64,000 nucleotides of DNA from Petunia secreta (taxonomy: Eukaryota > Streptophyta > Magnoliopsida > Solanales > Solanaceae): assembly GCA_029990175.1 (NCBI GenBank), contig JARKIP010000005.1, forward strand, positions 51,759,001-51,823,000, written 5' to 3'. Shown here piece by piece: positions 53,365-64,000 of this stretch. The notes under the pieces are model-generated. The model made no database searches and was not told the origin of the DNA. It saw nothing but the letters and a program-made list of their open reading frames with translations. Position 1 is the stretch's first letter, and each line of letters opens with the position of its first letter. The position numbers and the translations under genes were made by a program.

Positions 53365-55934
53365 TTATTAGGATATCTGATTAGTAACAACATCGTCATC
53401 TCCTTCTCCTAATTACATTACATCTCGGCCCCTTCAAACTTTTTCTTAACTAAATTGCCTCAAATTCTTGAAAAATTATGCAATTCTTGCCCTCAAACTC
53501 CTTTATCGTATCTCCCAGCTAAATTACGTTTAAATCTTGGCATGGTAACACTTGCCAAGTTGGAGGTCATTTACTTGAAACCATGAGAACCGCGGACAAA
53601 GCCTCAAAATCATTTAAATTTGGAGACAATAGGTGAAACTTTTGGAGGGTTGAGATAGATGAGGACAAATTTTTGCGCGAGATGGACACTTTTGTCAATG
53701 CAACTATAATTTGAACACCCGTAAGAAAAATATTACAATAAAGGTCCTTCATGGAGATTGCCAGATTTTCTATTAGCAAAGGCTTGGTGACCGCCAAGGT
53801 AGCGGTCATCAGATTTTTGCTAATAGAAGGATCTCTCGATTGCTAGAAAGGGCCATTTAGTAACACTTTTCCTTTCAGGGTCAAATCTCTGACGTACATC
53901 AGAAAATGCGCTATTTTTATAAAGTAGACCCGGTAATTTTCATGCCGAACTATAATTCAAAATTTCACCTGCAATTGCAAGGCCTTTTTGCAGAAATATG
54001 ATACCATAAGCAATGGTTTCTCTTTTGCCCGCGCTTAACAGGGTTTTGCAAAAATGTCCCTCTTAAGTTTAATGAAAAAAATTCTGGACGGAAATATCCC
54101 TATCAATCTCTTGGAACGTGCCCCTTGAAGTGTTGGCAAAAGGTAACACTTGACAGCACTTGGTTATAAGTGTGGAAAAAGGCAACACTTGCCCCATCCA
54201 ATTTCTTCCTGCATTCTCGCCATATAAATTGAAGTATTTGCAAGACAACACTTGCCCTTGAAGTTTTGCCAAGACTTACAAATTTTTACCTTGAAGTTTT
54301 GGCTCCGTTCCAATATAAAGGTATTTCGCTAAAATATTGTTAAACGAGGGAAATCTTATAAAACCACCCTTATGAAGGGCAACCAGTGAAATTTTTTGCA
54401 CTACTTGATGCAAAGCCAGCATTTGTAAAGTTACTTGTAAATAGACAGATAAATTTTTTGAGAAATAGCATATGGAAACTCCATAATAATATCATGGATT
54501 GAGAAATCCTAACTTGATCTGAACTTCTACGATAAAAATCTTGGTCTTTCCTAGTGTGCAACTCAAATTTAAGGACTTTTCACTGTTTTATTTTAAAGAG
54601 CTTTCAATATTTTTAAGTTATGGTTATACTTATAATATTTTGTAAATATATGCTATTCATCCATTAGCGCCGAAAGTAAACATTGCAGAAAATAACACCA
54701 TAAAGGCTGGTTTGAATTTTGGCCCTGCCAAATAAAAGCTTGCAAAAAAAAAAAACATTTGTATCCTATTAGGCTTAAGTTGAAGTATTGCATATTACGC
54801 ATGCGTTTCGGACATTTCATAAGTTATAGACAGTAAAATTAGTATAACTTGTTGTCTATTAGGCAGCGTCTCAATTAATTAAAACTTACACCCATTTGAC
54901 TATAAATACCTCTAAAACTAATTCAATTTTATGCCAAAAGACTATTTAAACAATTTGTTAAGTAGGGTCAAACTCTAAAACTTTTAGCCTGTGTTTCCTA
55001 TTTTTGTAAGTATCCCGTACCTAATAAAGTTGCTCTCTGATCCATATTTTACAAAATTCTACATAATTTTAGTTTTTCATACTCATATAGCGGGAAATTT
55101 GTGCAAATTGGCTGATTTGTGTTGTTAAATTTTATCACGTTTATGGAATTTGTGGCAAAAATGCCTCTATCTTCAAGTTTTGCAGGCGGAAGCAACACTT
55201 ATCACAAATTTGTGGAATCGACAAAATTTCAAAGGTTGAGACTTGAGATGTCCTTCTTCTTTCTTTCTTTTCTTTTTTATTGGCGATGGAAGAGAAAAGA
55301 GGATGAGGGTGGGGTTCTGAAAAACATAATGTTTAGTTTTATTTTTATTCATTGATTTGAGAAGTCCTTTATTTGTAGTCTCTAAACTTTTCCCAGGTGT
55401 TCCACACTTTCACCTTCACATTGTTCATGATTTGAAACTAAAAGAGCCAATTGATAAATTGCCTATTTCAACATTGAATGACACTTGTCTTTATATACTC
55501 TTATCACTTGTGTTATTCAACTGATATTAATTGGTCTATTCTTAATCAACTGCATGAAAATTACACTATGGTAGGTGTTTAGTCTTAAGGCAAATAGCCT
55601 TCTCGTTGACCTTCTTTTGTAGATACAATCTTCAATGAGTAGAAAGAAGTGAAACCGTAGTGCAAGAGGGACACCTCGCGAGCCGGGCTTTTAAAGAAGC
55701 GGAAAGGTGCCTGAACTTACATTTTATTTTAATTACGACCATCAAACTTTTGCCTTTCGTATTTAAACACCTTTAACTTAACAAAATGAGTATTTAGTAA
55801 ATCACTTTGTCCATTGTCGATGCTTGCCTGGCGATTTTTATATGTTGTGGCTAAATTGCGTGTACTTGCAACCGAGAAAAGAGAGTGATAGTTCTTATTT
55901 TGATTTGAAAAGACTAAAGCTAATAAAATTCTTA
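53365..55934. other. intergenic, no gene recognised
   Basis: AT-rich, with no frame longer than 80 codons showing a domain. Contains a short stem-loop (53768-53828) and several AACACTTG words (53546, 54143, 54187, 54247). The frame at 55119-55355 is not recognised. Confidence 0.5.
53768..53828. other. 61-nt stem-loop
   Basis: Outer arms TTCTATTAGCAAA and TTTGCTAATAGAA pair perfectly (13 bp); an inner pair TGACCGC/GCGGTCA (53788-53794, 53802-53808) extends it with a small internal loop. It could be a tiny foldback element or an RNA hairpin. Confidence 0.6.
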
Positions 55935-56196
55935 CTCCCTCTATTTTATTTTAAGTGTCGCCTTTAAATTGTGCACACCCTTAAGAAATATAGCAAATTT
56001 AGATAATTATAATAAATTTTTAATTTGACTACAGTGTCTTTTATTTCTCTTTTATCTTTTATAAATAGAAATAAATGCTATTGGGATGAACAAGGGTAAG
56101 TTGGAAAAAAAGTAATTAATGCTTTCTTGATTTTATAAATGATAATTATTTTGGATTAAAAATCTAAAAAGTTACAGTTAAAGTGGATGGAGGGAT
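55935..56196. mobile_element. Stowaway-like MITE
   Basis: Starts CTCCCTCTATTTTATTTTAAGTG after TA, ends AAAGTGGATGGAGGGATTA. Inverted ends are weaker than in the copy at 53136, so it is older. Non-coding. Confidence 0.7.
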
Positions 56197-56198
56197 TA

Positions 56199-56933
56199 AA
56201 ATCTTTCTAGCCATTTTCTCGGGAGAGTGGCATGGCAGGACTCTAGAAGTTATTTTTGAGTGGAAAAAGGCTCAAGTTTTAAACATGAAATCTAGGGAAC
56301 TCATTTAATTAGTGGCATTAACTATCTAACATTCCCACCCCAAAGTTTTGTATGTTACACAATAGTCCATGTATAAAAGCTAGTTTTTTGCCAAATTTGG
56401 CCATTATACCTAGATGAACATGCTCCTTCCCTCTCTCCTCCTCCATTTTTCCCCTATTCCCTTCCCGCTCAAAATTCTATCATAGCTGCTAAGCTTCTTT
56501 TCCTAAATCGAAATAATCAAAATTCCACCATAACTATTGAGCTTATTTACTGAATATCCTTTCTAGTTTTAGGCAATACAAGCTGAGACCATCCACATTT
56601 GGGTTGTATGAAATTTCGTTAAATCTAGTCGTTTCTTACCCATTAAAGAGGAAAACTTGTTCCCTTAATTTTAATCGTATCAATCCAGTCATCTCCGGTA
56701 AGTGTACTAACTTTAGAATATATTTTTAGCTATTTTTGTTGATTTGAGGTTATTATGGATTCAGTTTATTCGAACAATCTGCCCAAAATTTCAAACATCA
56801 TTTCAACGTTCCTATGGTCGTAGCTGCAATTCCAAACATATCGCTAGCATTTTACACGACGTATGTATTTATTGGAATTTTTACAGATAATGCTCGGAAC
56901 ATCCTGCTAGGATGTTTGAGCGTTTTATTAGCA
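56199..56933. other. intergenic, upstream of MuDR-like gene
   Basis: No gene. May contain the left end of the MuDR-like element, but I could not identify its terminal inverted repeat. Confidence 0.4.
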
Positions 56934-57122
56934 GTTTGGAACATCTTGCATTAAGCAATGAAAAACTGTAAGGTGATGTTCAGAACGTCTGAATACGTCG
57001 TTCCAAACGAGCAACATTGAGGTTTGGAACATCTTGCATTAAGCAATGAAAAGCTGTAACGTGATGTTCAAAACGTCGGTATACGATGTTCCAAATGAGC
57101 AACATTGAGGTTTAGAACATAC
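56934..57122 (+). repeat. 88-bp tandem repeat, 2.1 copies
   Basis: GTTTGGAACATCTTGCATTA starts at 56934 and 57022, and a partial third unit (GTTTAGAACAT) at 57110; the period is exactly 88. Directly upstream of the transposase ORF. Confidence 0.9.
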
Positions 57123-57223
57123 TGTATAAATATTAGTAATACTAATAGTTGGTCATTCCAATTTATTGCAGGTAACCATCGATAGGTGAGGTTATATTAG
57201 GAGTTAATTATCAAGGTGAATGG

Positions 57224-59817
57224 ATGGAGCGTTCTAAATGTTATGCTTGGGTTCCGAAGGTGAAAGAGTCAAGACCCATTCTTGTGCCTATAGATGTTAC
57301 GTATGATGTTCTACTTAATAAAATCATCGAAAGTTGGGGGATAAGAGACAATCCGAGGGACATTTGCATTACTTACATGCTGAGTGTTGCCGCAAATCAA
57401 AAGACTCATCCCGTTACAATAAGAAATGATGATGTACGCCTTTATATGGCTGATGTTGATCATAATGGTGCTAGGCCCACTCTAAGGGTAATTGTAGTTT
57501 CTACAACGGAGGAATGTGTTGGTTCTAATGACCAAGAAATGCCAAATAGTGTAGGGCATGATTTTAGTCAGCGATTGGATGACTTACATGAAGAAGTAGA
57601 AGAAGACAAAGGAAGAGGGGTAGAAGAAGATAGAGGAGGTGTAGATGTAGATGAAGAAAAAGAAGAAGAATTAGAAGAAAAATATGTAGAGGAAGATCCT
57701 GCCATTTATACCACTGTGTTTCCAACACAAAGCAGCGAGCCGATATTTCACTTCGTCGATGGCACACGTTTTGAAAAAGGTATGACTTTCGCCAATAAGA
57801 AAGAACTGGTCACCAAATTGAAGATTGTAGCAGTTAAACATCGTTTTAATTACAAAGCATTGAAGAATACTGCAAAGATTTTTAATGCTAGATGTTTAGA
57901 TGTGAAATGCAAATAGTGGTTAAGGGCAATGAGGTATAAAAGTAATGATAGGTTCTACATTAGTGTTTACAATAAGTTGCACACATGCGGTGTCTAACAT
58001 TATTCCAGTCATAATTCACGCGCCTCTGCCCAGATAATTGGTGAGTTCATGAAAGGTAAATATTTAATGAGAAAAGGTCCAATCACAAAAGCTGTCAGGG
58101 AGTCCCTTAACAGCGATTTCGGTTTTAAGGTTAGCTACTGGAACTGTCTTAGAGGCTGTCAATTTGCAAAAGATTTGACACAGGGAACACATGAGAAATG
58201 TATTGAAATGCTTGATGCTTATAATTATAAGGTTAGGAGTAAGAATCCAGGAACCAAGACAGATTTGAGGCTTTCTAGCACAGGGAAGTTCTTGTATTTT
58301 TTTCCTCTCTTATGGAGCGTGGATCAGGAGATTTACTTACGTGAAAAAAATCCTAGCCGTTGAAGGTACACATTCGTCTGGCGAGTATGGATGAGTGTTG
58401 TTGTCTGCTGTTGCTCAGGATGCAATGAGTCACGTATTCCCTGTGGAGTGTGACGCCTCATATGAGTATTTTTTCGAACAATTACGCAGCATAGTTTCAG
58501 ATAGTGAAGAGTTGTGCATTGTTTCGGATAGACATCCGAGCATTTCGAAGATGGTCGCCCAAGTGTTTTATTCTGCACACTATGGAGTTTGCATGTGGCA
58601 CCTTGGTGAAAGCCTCCGAACAAAGTTTTAGTTTGGAATCAGTCTTCATAAATACTACACTGCAGCAAAGGCATACAAGGTAGAGGAGTTCACTGATTCT
58701 ATGAATGAGATCAGGACTATCGATTGGAGGGTTGCAGATTATCTTGAGAATGTTGTTGGATATCATAGATGGAGTAGATTATATTTTCCAGGAAACAGGT
58801 AAACTATAATAACAAGGTCTGATATTACTGTCATGCTTTCAATCTGTTCCAAACGTCACACATGGCGTTCCGAACATATCATTTATGTGCAGAACATTAT
58901 TAGAAAAATTTATTTTCTAACGATGTTCCAAACTTCTTATTGTCGGTCTGAACTTGTGCTTCATGTTAGGAACATCATGAATGTTCCGTAGTTCTTATTC
59001 CTATATCTGCACTTGTGCTTTATGTTAGGAACATCTTTCGAATATTATACTATTTATTCTTTTTAATATGTTTCAAGTTATGACGTCAAACATATCTGAG
59101 TCCATTATTTCCATGCTGAAGGAGCAAAGAGAATACCTCATTGCTGCCCTCTTGAAGGATATAGGTAGCAACTTTGTAGAAAAATTCCACCCTAGGGCTA
59201 TGAAGTTAATCAACCACCCAAATTTATGCGTCCTAGACGTTGAAATAAAAATAAAGAAGAATAAAGAAGTGGGAGATAAGCTGTTGTCAACAGGAAGGAA
59301 ACTTATGGTTTCAAAATCATTAGTGTAGGGTATAAGGCAGAAGTTGACCTATATAAGAGGACATGTACATGTAGGGAGTTTGATCTAGATCAGTTACCTT
59401 GTGTACATGCTATGACAGCAATTAGGGGTTGCATGGCGATGAATATGGAAGTAGAGTGTATGAATACAATTCTGGATATTACACAACACAAGCGTACATC
59501 CTTGCCTATACAGAGCCTATCAATGAAGTACCTCCTGAAGAATCATGGGTCGTCCCTGCTGAAGAGATAATTTATCCAGTTCCTCCTCCCTCTCTCCCCC
59601 CGCCCCAAAGCCGAACAACCGTGGAAGGAGAAGGGTTAACCGAATTCGATCTATTGGGGAATATCTTCCAAAGAGGAGAAATAAATTTGGCAACTGCAAG
59701 AGATATGGTCTCAAGAAAACTACATGCCCCGTTGTTCGTAGTGGAACTGAGGCTACAAGTCGGCCTACAAATTGAGTTTGTGAATTGGACGAAGCATCAT
59801 CCTCGTTATAATGTTTG
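57224..59817 (+). pseudogene. MuDR-type (MULE) transposase, decayed
   Basis: N-terminal part (57224-57916) with MERSKCYAWVPK, an acidic linker of Glu/Asp runs, and the Mutator DNA-binding domain (FVDGTRFEKGMTFANKKELV ... NARCLDVKCK). A stop at 57914-57916 interrupts it; the domain continues WLRAMRYKSNDRFYISVYNKLHTC. The catalytic MULE domain (about 58370-58640) has VEYDAS-type FPVECDASYEYFFEQLRSIV and CIVSDRHPSISKMVAQVF ... YGVCMWHL, but the segment with the first catalytic Asp is damaged. A probable intron (about 58799-59075) contains GGAACAT repeats. The SWIM zinc-finger signature CTCREFDLDQLPCVHAM is near 59365-59420. Pro-rich C-terminus to 59817. At least five frame breaks; no TIRs identified. 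Confidence 0.8.
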
Positions 59818-59887
59818 AACATTTTCGATTATTTGGATTTCTATTTGAATTGCATAATGGACTTTTCGTCCTACTTGTATTATTTAT

Positions 59888-60316
59888 TGACACGACTCGG
59901 AATATGGTTAGGCCGTGCGGGTACCCGACATTCTCCCCTAGGCCAGTCGGGCGAACCCTTACCAATTAAATTAGAAAAATAAATATAACAATTCATAAAT
60001 AAGGACAAGACTTTAAAAAAAGCACAGACATACTGATACCTCTAAGCTGTACAAAAGAAATTACAGCTGACAACCCAACATACTAGGTTTAGGGTTATCC
60101 AGACTAGACATCTAAGAATACAAAAGAAGATAGAAACCTTCTGAAGGGAACAAAATACAACTGAAATAATAAAGATAAAAGTGGTGGCCATCCGGAATAA
60201 AAGCTGGCTCACCCTGAAAATTGAAGTCGTCCTCTCTCCTCCACAACGTGGCGAACTCAATCCTAGAGCGAACCTGCCGAAACGAAATTGATAGATAAGA
60301 AACTGATGCAACCCAA
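59888..60316 (-). repeat. gypsy LTR fragment, reversed
   Basis: Reverse complement of the 3' ~420 bp of the LTR at 4649-7097 (minus strand ends CGTGTCA at 59888; TTTCGTTTCGGCAGG and CCTAGTATGTTGGG.TGTCAGCTGTAA are shared). The minus frames (KFGRFALGLSSPRCGGERTT) are LTR-derived, not a gene. Confidence 0.8.
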
Positions 60317-60485
60317 ATTGCATCGAGACCATTCATTGGAGCTCAGGAGAGGACTTAAAGACAATGCATTGGAGCTCAATCAATGTTGAAACAGGGCAGG
60401 AAACAGTGCAGGAAGCAGGGGAGCAAAACAGGGCAAAACAGGAGAACACCTGCTGAGCTTACTGCCTGATGCTGAACTTTTGTTC

Positions 60486-60625
60486 TTCGCGATCGCGTGC
60501 ACCACTTTCGCGATCGCGGAGAGGAAACATTTTGTCTTCGCTGTCGCGCTACACAACGCGTGATCGCGCGCCTAAGAGCCAAGTTCCCCACGCGATCGCA
60601 TTACTCCTTGCGCGATCGCGCAGAG
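60486..60625 (+). promoter_or_regulatory. CGCGATCGCG box cluster in LTR
   Basis: Three exact CGCGATCGCG decamers (60488, 60509, 60611) plus four close variants (TTCGCTGTCGCGC, GCGTGATCGCGCG, ACGCGATCGCA, CTGCGCAGA-like edges) within 140 bp, ending 51 bp before the TATA box. The decamer is a perfect palindrome. CpG density is far above the surroundings. Confidence 0.45.
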
Positions 60626-60675
60626 AACTTGTGGGACAGCGAACCAGAATCTTAGAAAACATTGTAAAGGGGTGT

Positions 60676-60683
60676 TATAAATA
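60676..60683 (+). promoter_or_regulatory. gypsy LTR TATA box
   Basis: TATAAATA in GTGTTATAAATACACCCC. Confidence 0.6.
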
Positions 60684-60991
60684 CACCCCTCTCTCATTTA
60701 TTGCTTTTTAGCTTACTTTGAACACAAGAACATTAATGAGCATTGCTCTTGAACCTTGTAACCATTTTGGCTTGAATCAATTGGATGAATTCAAGTTGCT
60801 CTTCAATCCGTCTCTGATCATTCTATTTGCTCGAGCCATGTGACTCTTGAGGATAGTTGCACAGCGTTAGGTGATTCTTTCCAATCGTTCGGGGTGTAAC
60901 AGAACAAGTTCTTCGTTGCTACTTGAACTTTTGTGTGAGTCTCGTCTCGTTTTTATCTCTTTCTCGCTTTCGTATTTTCGATTGCATCAGT

Positions 60992-61003
60992 TGGTATCAG
61001 AGC
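60992..61003 (+). other. primer-binding site
   Basis: TGGTATCAGAGC, initiator-Met tRNA type, two bases after the LTR end. Confidence 0.85.
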
Positions 61004-62258
61004 AAGGCTAGGGTTGCGTTCTTACGAACCCTCGTCCTACTCTTCGTGCTTGTCATCTTTGTTTCGTGTTTATTTTCATGTTCTTGTTCTTGTTATATTG
61101 AAAAAGAAGAAAAAAATTCAAAAACTAGAAAACCCAAAAATTTGATAGAATTCATTTGTTGTTACGATGTTAATGGTGTTGATTATCGGGGATTGTTTGT
61201 TTATGTAATCTCGACAATTGGGAACCAACAAAACACGTTTTGGAGTTGAAAATCAAAAGTTGGAAATTTAAACCCTAAGTTGAGTATTTTGCACAAATTA
61301 CTAGAACTCGATTGATGTTATGAATTCTTGTTTGTTTGGTATCGGGGTTTACTCCTTATAGTTTTCCCGTCGTTTTGATACCACCATAGCATCATTTGGA
61401 GTCTTGGAGTGAAAATCAAAATTTTGAATCTTGAAGGTTTGAACACTTTTGAAGAAATTGACCAAAAATCATTGAAAACAATTTGTTTGTTGGTTGCTTG
61501 TGTGTTAAAACCAGTGAGGATTGTTTACTACAGTTGGGAACACCATTTGAAAGCTTGAAAACTGAAGCAAGTTGAATTTGGGTGTTGTGTGTGCCAAAAC
61601 TGCAGTTTTCAGTCGAGTTTCTGGTTCTGCTGCACAGACCTGCGCGATCGCGCAGTGTCTCACGCTATCGCGTCATTTCTGGAACTTTGTTCATCGCGAT
61701 CGCGCCCCTCTGCACGCGATGCGAAGGGTACTGAATTTCCAGATTTTCCTGAACTGGGACAGAACGTTCGCAAAGGTATCGTAACAGTTTCCAACCACCA
61801 AAACTCCCATAGCATCATCAAATATGGTGAGTTTCTAGATCACAAACCAAAATTCATCCAATTCTGAATCCGTTTAGTGACGATTCGATCTTTTAACATT
61901 TGATCGCATCACTTTCGGTTAGTACTTTGAGGGTAACACTTCTACCTAATTAGTACTAATCCATTGTGCGAATAGGATACTCGTGCCTAGAAGGAGAGTA
62001 GAATTCAAAGAAGATTCGTAGTTAATTGTTTGGTTCAAGTGCGCACTAAATAGCTTAGCGTTTATCGAGTCCCATTAAATCCACTCTTCCTGAAGAGCAT
62101 GAGGAGGTTGCGCAACTACGAGGAGGCCATTGATTCAAGTTTGTGTGAACCTAACCCCAACTTGAGCAAACTTGAGTGAACCCGAGCGACAAACAAAAGT
62201 GAGGGAGTGAGGACTTTTACTCTAATCTCTTTTCTTGTTTTTGATTGTTGTAGGTACA
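61004..62258 (+). other. gypsy leader with second CGCGATCGCG cluster
   Basis: Untranslated leader. Two exact decamers (61643, 61695) and variants CGCTATCGCG and CGCGATGCG lie at 61640-61735. It ends GATTGTTGTAG|GTACA before the gag ATG, resembling a 3' splice site. Frames inside the leader are not conserved with the sister element. Confidence 0.6.
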
Positions 62259-64000
62259 ATGTCCAACGAAGGAGATGATACCACAAAAAATGCCTTGGTT
62301 ACTATCCTTGCCAAATTGGATAGTATGAGCCTAAGGATTGAGAACCTCGAGAAGGTGACTTCGAGTATCCAAACCGAGAAAGAGACCCCGAGTGTCCAAG
62401 TTGAGAAAGGGACCTCGAGTGTCCAAGTTGAAGCCGGTGAAGGTACCTCAAGTTCCACCTTTACCTCGGAACAAGTTGTTGAGTTGCTTAGACAACAACG
62501 GGTAAAGGAAGATCGTGAAAGAAATGAACAAGTTGGGCAATACCCAACGAGTGAGCATTCCTCACATAGTGGGCAATCCCCAAAGAAATGTTCCACTTCC
62601 CGGACCTATTCGACATGTTCAACCTCTTGAGCAAGTTGATCAAGCTCAAGAAGGGGAGGAGGAAGAGTATGGTGGTAGTGAATATGGGGCTCCTAATCCG
62701 AATGGGAGAGCCATGAATTGGGGTCGCAATGTGGATAGGGCTAGAGGCCGAGGTCGAGGGCCACCCATAGGATATGTTGGAGGGAATGCTAGGAGAGATT
62801 ATGGTGGTTATGGAGATAACTTTGGAGGCCAACGGAGCCGTACCAAGGGGTCGAGAAAATAACAACCTTAATAGTGTGAAGCTCACTATCCCTTCTTTCA
62901 AAGGGAGTAGTGACCCGGTGGAGTACATTGATTGGAAGTTGACCATGGAGCGAATATTTGACACCAATGACATGAACGAGGAGAGGAAGGCCAAGTATGC
63001 AATATCTTCTTTTGAGTCCTTTGCTTCTACTTGGTGGGAGTCGGTCAAGAGAAGTAGAAGGAGAAATGCCATGGCTATCAATGTTACTTGGGGAGAGTTG
63101 CTTCGAGTGATGGATGAAAAGTATTTGACCGAGCAATACTGTCATGCCCAATACAAACGCCTCTATGAGTTGAAGCAAGGGTACAAGACGGTTGGGGAAT
63201 ACTTCAACGAATTTGAGCAAATTCGTATGACCCTAGACTTGGATGGAGAAGATAATGGGCCGGCCGAGATCCGTTTTAGAAGTGGTTTGAATCGAGACAT
63301 AGCCTCTCAATTGAAATTCCACAAGTATGACAACCACTATGACCTCTATGATGATGCGGTTGAGGACGAGAAATGGCTCAAAGAGGAGAAGTCCGCTCGC
63401 TACAAGAGTAGCACTACTACTCCTATGAGTAAGCCAAAGGAGTGGAAGACCCCTACACCAAATGCAAGGTTTCCAAACACAAGTGGTACAATTGCTAGCA
63501 AATATGTGAAGAAGCCTTATGAGAAGTCCACACCGCACGTAGGAGGTAACTCTAAAACTCATTTGAGCAATCCTATTTCTACTTCTACTCAATGCTATAG
63601 ATGTAAGGGATACGGACATCTTTCCAAAGATTGCCCTACCCGAAAAACTATGGTTGTGGTAGGTGAGTTGGTGTATGAACAAGATAGTGAGCCCGAGGAT
63701 GAGGGAGTAGAGGGTGATGAGGAGGTTGATGAAGGGGAGGTTGCAATGGAGGATGATGATGATGCCCATGCCTTCCTTGTTGTGAGGAGGAGTTTAGGAG
63801 CCATGTGTGTAGAGGATAGTGAAACCTTGCAAAGAGAGAACCTCTTCCATTCTAAATGCCGAGTCGTGGGTCTCCTTTGTTCCATGATTATTGGCTCGGG
63901 AAGTTGTGCCAATGTCATTAGCCAAACACTAGTTTTCCAATTGAAAATACCCACCTTAAAATACCCAAGTCCTTACCGTTTGCAATGGCTTAGTGAGTGT
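62259..64000 (+). pseudogene. gypsy gag-protease, two frameshifts, partial
   Basis: Starts MSNEGDDTTKNALVTILAKL with a heptad-like MSLRIENLEK and three near-repeats of (S/P)SVQVEKGTS. The frame shifts near 62515-62540 and again near 62840. It then stays open to the window edge: gag domain (NSVKLTIPSFKGSSDPVEYIDW ... FASTWWESVKRSRRRNAM ... LYELKQGYKTVGEYFNEFEQIR, 62860-63240), zinc knuckle CYRCKGYGHLSKDC at about 63592-63633, an acidic linker, and the protease start CSMIIGSGSCANVIS near 63881. The catalytic Asp of the D-S/T-G motif is Gly here (GGC at 63893-63895). Together the lesions mean the copy is inactive. Confidence 0.85.

Larger units (their letters stand above)
60340..60989 (+). repeat. 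gypsy 5' LTR (left border uncertain)
   Basis: Ends GATTGCATCA right before GT and the PBS. TATA at 60676-60683. No TGATG start is found at the expected place, so the 5' end is either truncated or hidden in 60317-60480. Confidence 0.65.
60340..64000 (+). mobile_element. Ty3/gypsy element, 5' part, runs off right edge
   Basis: LTR ending at 60989, PBS, 1.25-kb leader, gag with two frameshifts, start of protease at the window end. Gag is related to the one at 19902 and, more distantly, to the one at 1638. The LTR start is not resolved because the left neighbour is another LTR fragment. Confidence 0.8.

Noticed and set aside
60481..60625. Bacterial or organellar insertion suggested by repeated GCGATCGC (a cyanobacterial HIP1 word)
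   Set aside because: The boxes lie inside a plant LTR with TATA and PBS in place and recur in the leader of the same element.
62488..63954. Long minus-strand ORFs over the right-end gag
   Set aside because: Shadow frames; the plus strand has the gag domain, zinc knuckle and protease motif in the same place.

Overview
This window looks like repeat-rich nuclear DNA of a eudicot plant, most likely Solanaceae. The grounds are: AT-rich sequence; dense nested LTR retrotransposons; plant BAHD acyltransferase exons; plant L1 and RTE LINEs; Stowaway MITEs; Mutator transposase remnants; and a tRNA-derived SINE whose body resembles the SolS/TS-type SINEs of nightshades. There is no bacterial-style gene organisation, rRNA, real tRNA or CRISPR. 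The only non-transposon gene I can support is one BAHD acyltransferase at 24412-30963, split in two by a young Ty1/copia insertion.

Layout. 1-3574: 5' half of a minus-strand Ty3/gypsy element (protease, gag, leader, PBS, LTR). 3575-7097: 3' end and 2.4-kb LTR of a second, plus-strand gypsy family. 7098-15059: 5'-truncated, decayed Sirevirus-type Ty1/copia element with an extra env-position ORF, its PPT and 3' LTR. 15172-16605: two gypsy LTRs joined head-to-head as a ~1.4-kb palindrome, followed by internal remnant (16606-17690) and a Sirevirus LTR fragment (17691-18095). 18096-20455: 5' part of a third gypsy element. 21284-23710: duplicated ~1-kb segment separated by another Sirevirus-like LTR fragment. 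24412-30963: BAHD gene with the copia element (24839-30069) inside it; LTRs of 344 bp differ at 2 positions and the 1471-aa gag-pol frame is open. 31351-32040: SINE remnants. 33014-43910: large Athila/Tat-like gypsy element with decayed ORFs, invaded by an RTE LINE (39795-40694) and by a solo LTR (41169-42600, perfect 5-bp TSD). 44196-46159: non-autonomous Mutator-like element with 9-bp TSD and a minisatellite. 47318-52047: plant L1 LINE with 13-bp TSD and deleted reverse transcriptase. 53136-56196: Stowaway MITEs in otherwise featureless DNA. 57224-59817: decayed MuDR-type transposase gene. 59888-60316: reversed fragment of the 4649-7097 LTR family. About 60340-64000: 5' LTR, leader and frameshifted gag of a fourth gypsy element.

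The most unusual signals are: GC-rich hairpin-forming decamer clusters that sit just upstream of the LTR TATA box and again in the gag leader of otherwise different gypsy families; a TTGTAG|GTAC splice-acceptor-like string directly before the ORF starts of several elements; one accessory protein domain apparently shared by a copia (Sirevirus) and a gypsy (Tat-like) element; the head-to-head LTR palindrome; and the interrupted BAHD gene, whose frame is continuous across the insertion although no 5-bp TSD is visible. All homology statements come from reading motifs and comparing stretches within the window; no database search was run.
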